Shown: piece after piece, positions 62,152 to 64,000 of the stretch | Numbering within the stretch: position 1 is the stretch's first letter | How the letters are laid out: the number at the start of each line of letters is the position of its first letter | From: Planctomycetota bacterium | Lineage (GTDB): Bacteria; Planctomycetota; Phycisphaerae; Phycisphaerales; Phycisphaeraceae | Length of the DNA stretch: 64,000 nt | Direction: 5' to 3' | NCBI GenBank assembly: GCA_016350165.1 | Contig: CP066225.1 | Span: 2,480,001-2,544,000, forward strand | Made by a program: the position numbers and the translations under genes | Notes under the pieces: model-generated | The model's database searches: none | What the model was told of the DNA's origin: nothing | What the model saw: the letters and a program-made list of their open reading frames with translations, nothing else

Positions 62152-63096
62152 ATGCAGACGTTGCGCTTGTTCTATGATGTTGCGCGTTGCCATAGCTTTT
62201 CGCAGGCAGCGTCGATGCACAGCATCACCCAGTCTGCGGCCAGCCAGCGGATAAGCCAGCTGGAGAAGCGACTGGGCGTTGTGCTGATAGACCGCTCAGT
62301 TAGGCCTTTGGCTTTGACTGAGGCGGGGCAATCCTTTTTAAGAGGTTGTGAGGGGATTTTGGACAAGTATGACAAGTTGGCTGCAGAGGTTGCTCTGATT
62401 AAGGAAGATCCGGTCGGGACTGTGAGGGTCGCGGCGATTTACTCAGCGGGTATTGACTTGCTGGGTCAGATTGTGGATCGGTTTCATGATGAGCATCAAC
62501 GGATCAATGTTGAGATCCAGTATACGAAGCCTGATGATGTGTACCGTCTAGTCAAGGACGGAGAGGCGGATTTTGGGATTCTGGCGTACCCACAAAGTTG
62601 GCGTAAGCTTGGGATCATTCCGCTACGCGAGGAGATCATGGCGGTTGTGTGTAGTCCGCGGCATCCTTTGGCTCAATTGAGTGAAGTGACTGCTGAGGTG
62701 CTGACTGCGTACAACATGGTGACATTCGATACTAATTTGCCCGTTGGTAAGGTGCTGCAAAGGTTCCTTCGCGAGCATGGTTCGAGTCCTAAAATTGTTT
62801 CGACTTTTGACAACATAGATACGATTAAGAATGCTGTCGCGGTTACAGATAGTATTTCGATCTTGCCGGGCCGAACGGTGTTGCAGGAAGCAAGGGTTGG
62901 GATTTTGTCGATGGTTCGACTGCTTCCACAGATGGTTCGTCCGATGGGTGTTGTTTATCGTCGAAAGCATAAGAGCCAAGGTGCTTCGTTTGCTCCAGCG
63001 GTTCAGCAGTTCGTTGATTATTTGTTAGCGAATGCTGGTCCGAGCAGTGAAGCGGAGCGTGAATGGATAGTTGGGCATGAGCCTAGTGTTGTTTAG
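62152..63096 (+). CDS. LysR-family transcriptional regulator
   Basis: 314 residues. The N-terminal winged helix is typical: LRLFYDVARCHSFSQAASMHSITQSAASQRISQLEKRLG (residues 4-42), then LIDRSVRPLALTEAGQSF. A linker helix and the inducer-binding domain follow (VGTVRVAAIYSAGIDLLGQIVDRF, DFGILAYPQ, and a late ISILPGRTVLQEARVG). It resembles the CysB/Cbl-type subfamily in general form. It stands 304 nt upstream of gltB on the same strand, so it may regulate it, as GltC does in Bacillus. The ligand is unknown. There is no clear ribosome-binding site. Confidence 0.92.
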   Translation: MQTLRLFYDVARCHSFSQAASMHSITQSAASQRISQLEKRLGVVLIDRSVRPLALTEAGQSFLRGCEGILDKYDKLAAEVALIKEDPVGTVRVAAIYSAGIDLLGQIVDRFHDEHQRINVEIQYTKPDDVYRLVKDGEADFGILAYPQSWRKLGIIPLREEIMAVVCSPRHPLAQLSEVTAEVLTAYNMVTFDTNLPVGKVLQRFLREHGSSPKIVSTFDNIDTIKNAVAVTDSISILPGRTVLQEARVGILSMVRLLPQMVRPMGVVYRRKHKSQGASFAPAVQQFVDYLLANAGPSSEAEREWIVGHEPSVV

Positions 63097-63400
63097 AGCG
63101 ATTCACGGATTAAGAAAACGAAATAGAAGTCTTCGCTGGGTTGAGTATTGCTCGGTGAAGATCGGATTAATAACCAGCCTCGCCGCTCGTTGTGATCCGT
63201 GTGCTCGAGGAGAGAAGGCCTAACCGTAGGTTGGACTAGTTGTGTGGAAGCATGGCGGTCGGAAAGATGAATTAATGTATTTTGTGAGATTGCGAAGGCG
63301 TTGCCTTGTGATTGAGCAAGATGCAGGCATTGTGTGAATCAGATGTGTCGCCTGAATGGGAGTCACACAATCTGCTGATTTAAATTGCAGGGATGGAACG
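63097..63400. other. Intergenic region between the LysR gene and gltB
   Basis: 304 bases with no gene. A small stem (CCTAACCGTAGGTT) lies near 63220-63235. The gltB promoter and any regulator site should be here; no box is convincing. Confidence 0.45.
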
Positions 63401-64000
63401 ATGAAGAAGGAATGGGACATAGACATGATTGAACAACGGCCGATTGGCTTCCCAGAGAAGCAGGGCTTGTATGATCCCGCCAACGAGCAAGATTCGTGTG
63501 GTGTGGGCTTTATTGCTCAACTGAAGGGCAAGGGGTCACATGATATTGTGACTGATGCGCTTGAGATGCTTCACCGTATGGATCACCGTGGTGCGTGTGG
63601 TTGTGAACCTAATACGGGTGATGGTGCAGGTATTCTGACATCGATCCCGCATGAGCTATTTAATCGTGAGTACAAGGAAGTGACTGGTCAGGATTTGCCT
63701 GAGCGTGGTCATTATGCTGTAGGTATGTTCTTCCTGCCACAGGATGAGCAGAAGCGAGCAGCTTGTAAACAGTCGGTTGAAAAGTATGTTAACGAACATG
63801 GTCAGAAGTTATTGGGATGGCGTGTTGTACCGGTGAGTGCGGACAATGCGGATATTGGTCCTAGTGCGAGGAAGACTGAGCCGTTTGTTGAGCAGGTGTT
63901 TATTGGTGCTGCGACTGGCGAGTTTGGTGCTGACTGTGATCACGATCAAAATGCATTTGAACGCGAGTTGTTTACGATTCGTAAGCAGGCGTTCCATGAA
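63401..64000 (+). CDS. gltB: Glutamate synthase large subunit, 3' part outside the window
   Basis: The frame is open from the ATG at 63401 to the window end (200 codons); a second ATG lies at 63425. This is the N-terminal glutamine amidotransferase class II domain: EKQGLYDPANEQDSCGVGFI, with the catalytic Cys at residue 33 that becomes residue 1 after propeptide removal. LEMLHRMDHRGACGCEPNTGDGAG and HELFNREYKEVTGQ follow. The complete enzyme (about 1,500 residues) converts glutamine and 2-oxoglutarate to two glutamates. Only the N-terminal end is visible, so the reductant type (NADPH or ferredoxin) cannot be judged. Confidence 0.95.
   Translation, partial: MKKEWDIDMIEQRPIGFPEKQGLYDPANEQDSCGVGFIAQLKGKGSHDIVTDALEMLHRMDHRGACGCEPNTGDGAGILTSIPHELFNREYKEVTGQDLPERGHYAVGMFFLPQDEQKRAACKQSVEKYVNEHGQKLLGWRVVPVSADNADIGPSARKTEPFVEQVFIGAATGEFGADCDHDQNAFERELFTIRKQAFHE

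Noticed and set aside
1-64000. tRNA, rRNA, prophage or IS elements
   Set aside because: I looked for cloverleaf-type arms, CCA ends, transposase or integrase motifs and phage structural genes and saw none; a covariance-model search would be needed to exclude small RNAs.

Overview
The window looks like the chromosome of a planctomycete, most likely of class Phycisphaerae (species not determined). The reasons are a PEP-CTERM protein, a secreted GH18 enzyme with a dockerin-like tail, a Planctomycetes-type sulfatase, a eukaryote-type (GT3) glycogen synthase, many small membrane proteins carrying a Cys-x-x-Cys-x-Tyr-Asp-Leu zinc ribbon, and a long MoxR/DUF58/von Willebrand A operon. There is no sign of a phage, plasmid or insertion sequence, and I saw no tRNA, rRNA or CRISPR array.

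Layout. 1-8.1 kb: a zinc-ribbon membrane protein cut by the window edge, a serine-type sulfatase, a queuosine-tRNA mannosyltransferase-like gene, then six tandem minus-strand paralogues of an unrecognised membrane-anchored family and an ankyrin protein. 8.5-17.3 kb: glycogen synthase, an S41 peptidase broken by one in-frame stop, a Fic AMPylase with a downstream small gene and a dyad upstream, a CoA-transferase, a MazG-like pyrophosphohydrolase with two small envelope genes, and a GlmU-like protein. 17.7-27.5 kb: dnaA, three zinc-ribbon/membrane genes with non-AUG starts, GH18, PEP-CTERM, a TlpA-like thioredoxin protein and a polytopic zinc-ribbon protein. 27.5-31.3 kb: a gene-poor stretch with eight 19-bp repeats, a pair of ~100-bp direct repeats, two pairs of small membrane paralogues, strong GC-rich hairpins and DnaA-box-like sites; the top-strand G/C bias flips at its right edge. 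31.4-36 kb: mutM (fpg), membrane proteins and a HAF-repeat secreted protein. 36.2-50 kb: an eight-gene operon (MoxR, DUF58, two VWA-type membrane proteins, a 1,210-residue coiled-coil protein, a secreted small protein, an alpha/alpha-toroid protein, a secreted beta-motif protein). 50.2-54.4 kb: ppk1 and an orphan secreted RHS tip with a HExxH motif plus a membrane-anchored partner. 54.6-64 kb: PBP4-type carboxypeptidase, an autotransporter, a SpoIIAA-like protein, a GT4 glycosyltransferase, a LysR regulator and the start of gltB.

Much of the gene content faces the cell envelope: sulfatase, GH18, PEP-CTERM, autotransporter, PBP4, RHS tip and the VWA operon. Storage polymers (glycogen, polyphosphate) and nitrogen assimilation (gltB, probably with its LysR neighbour) are also represented.

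A property of the whole window is that the top strand alternates between G-rich blocks (about 1-15, 31.3-37 and 55-62 kb) and C-rich blocks (about 16-31.2 and 47.5-52.5 kb), whichever strand the genes are on. The sharpest change, C-rich to G-rich at about 31.3 kb, coincides with the candidate origin.
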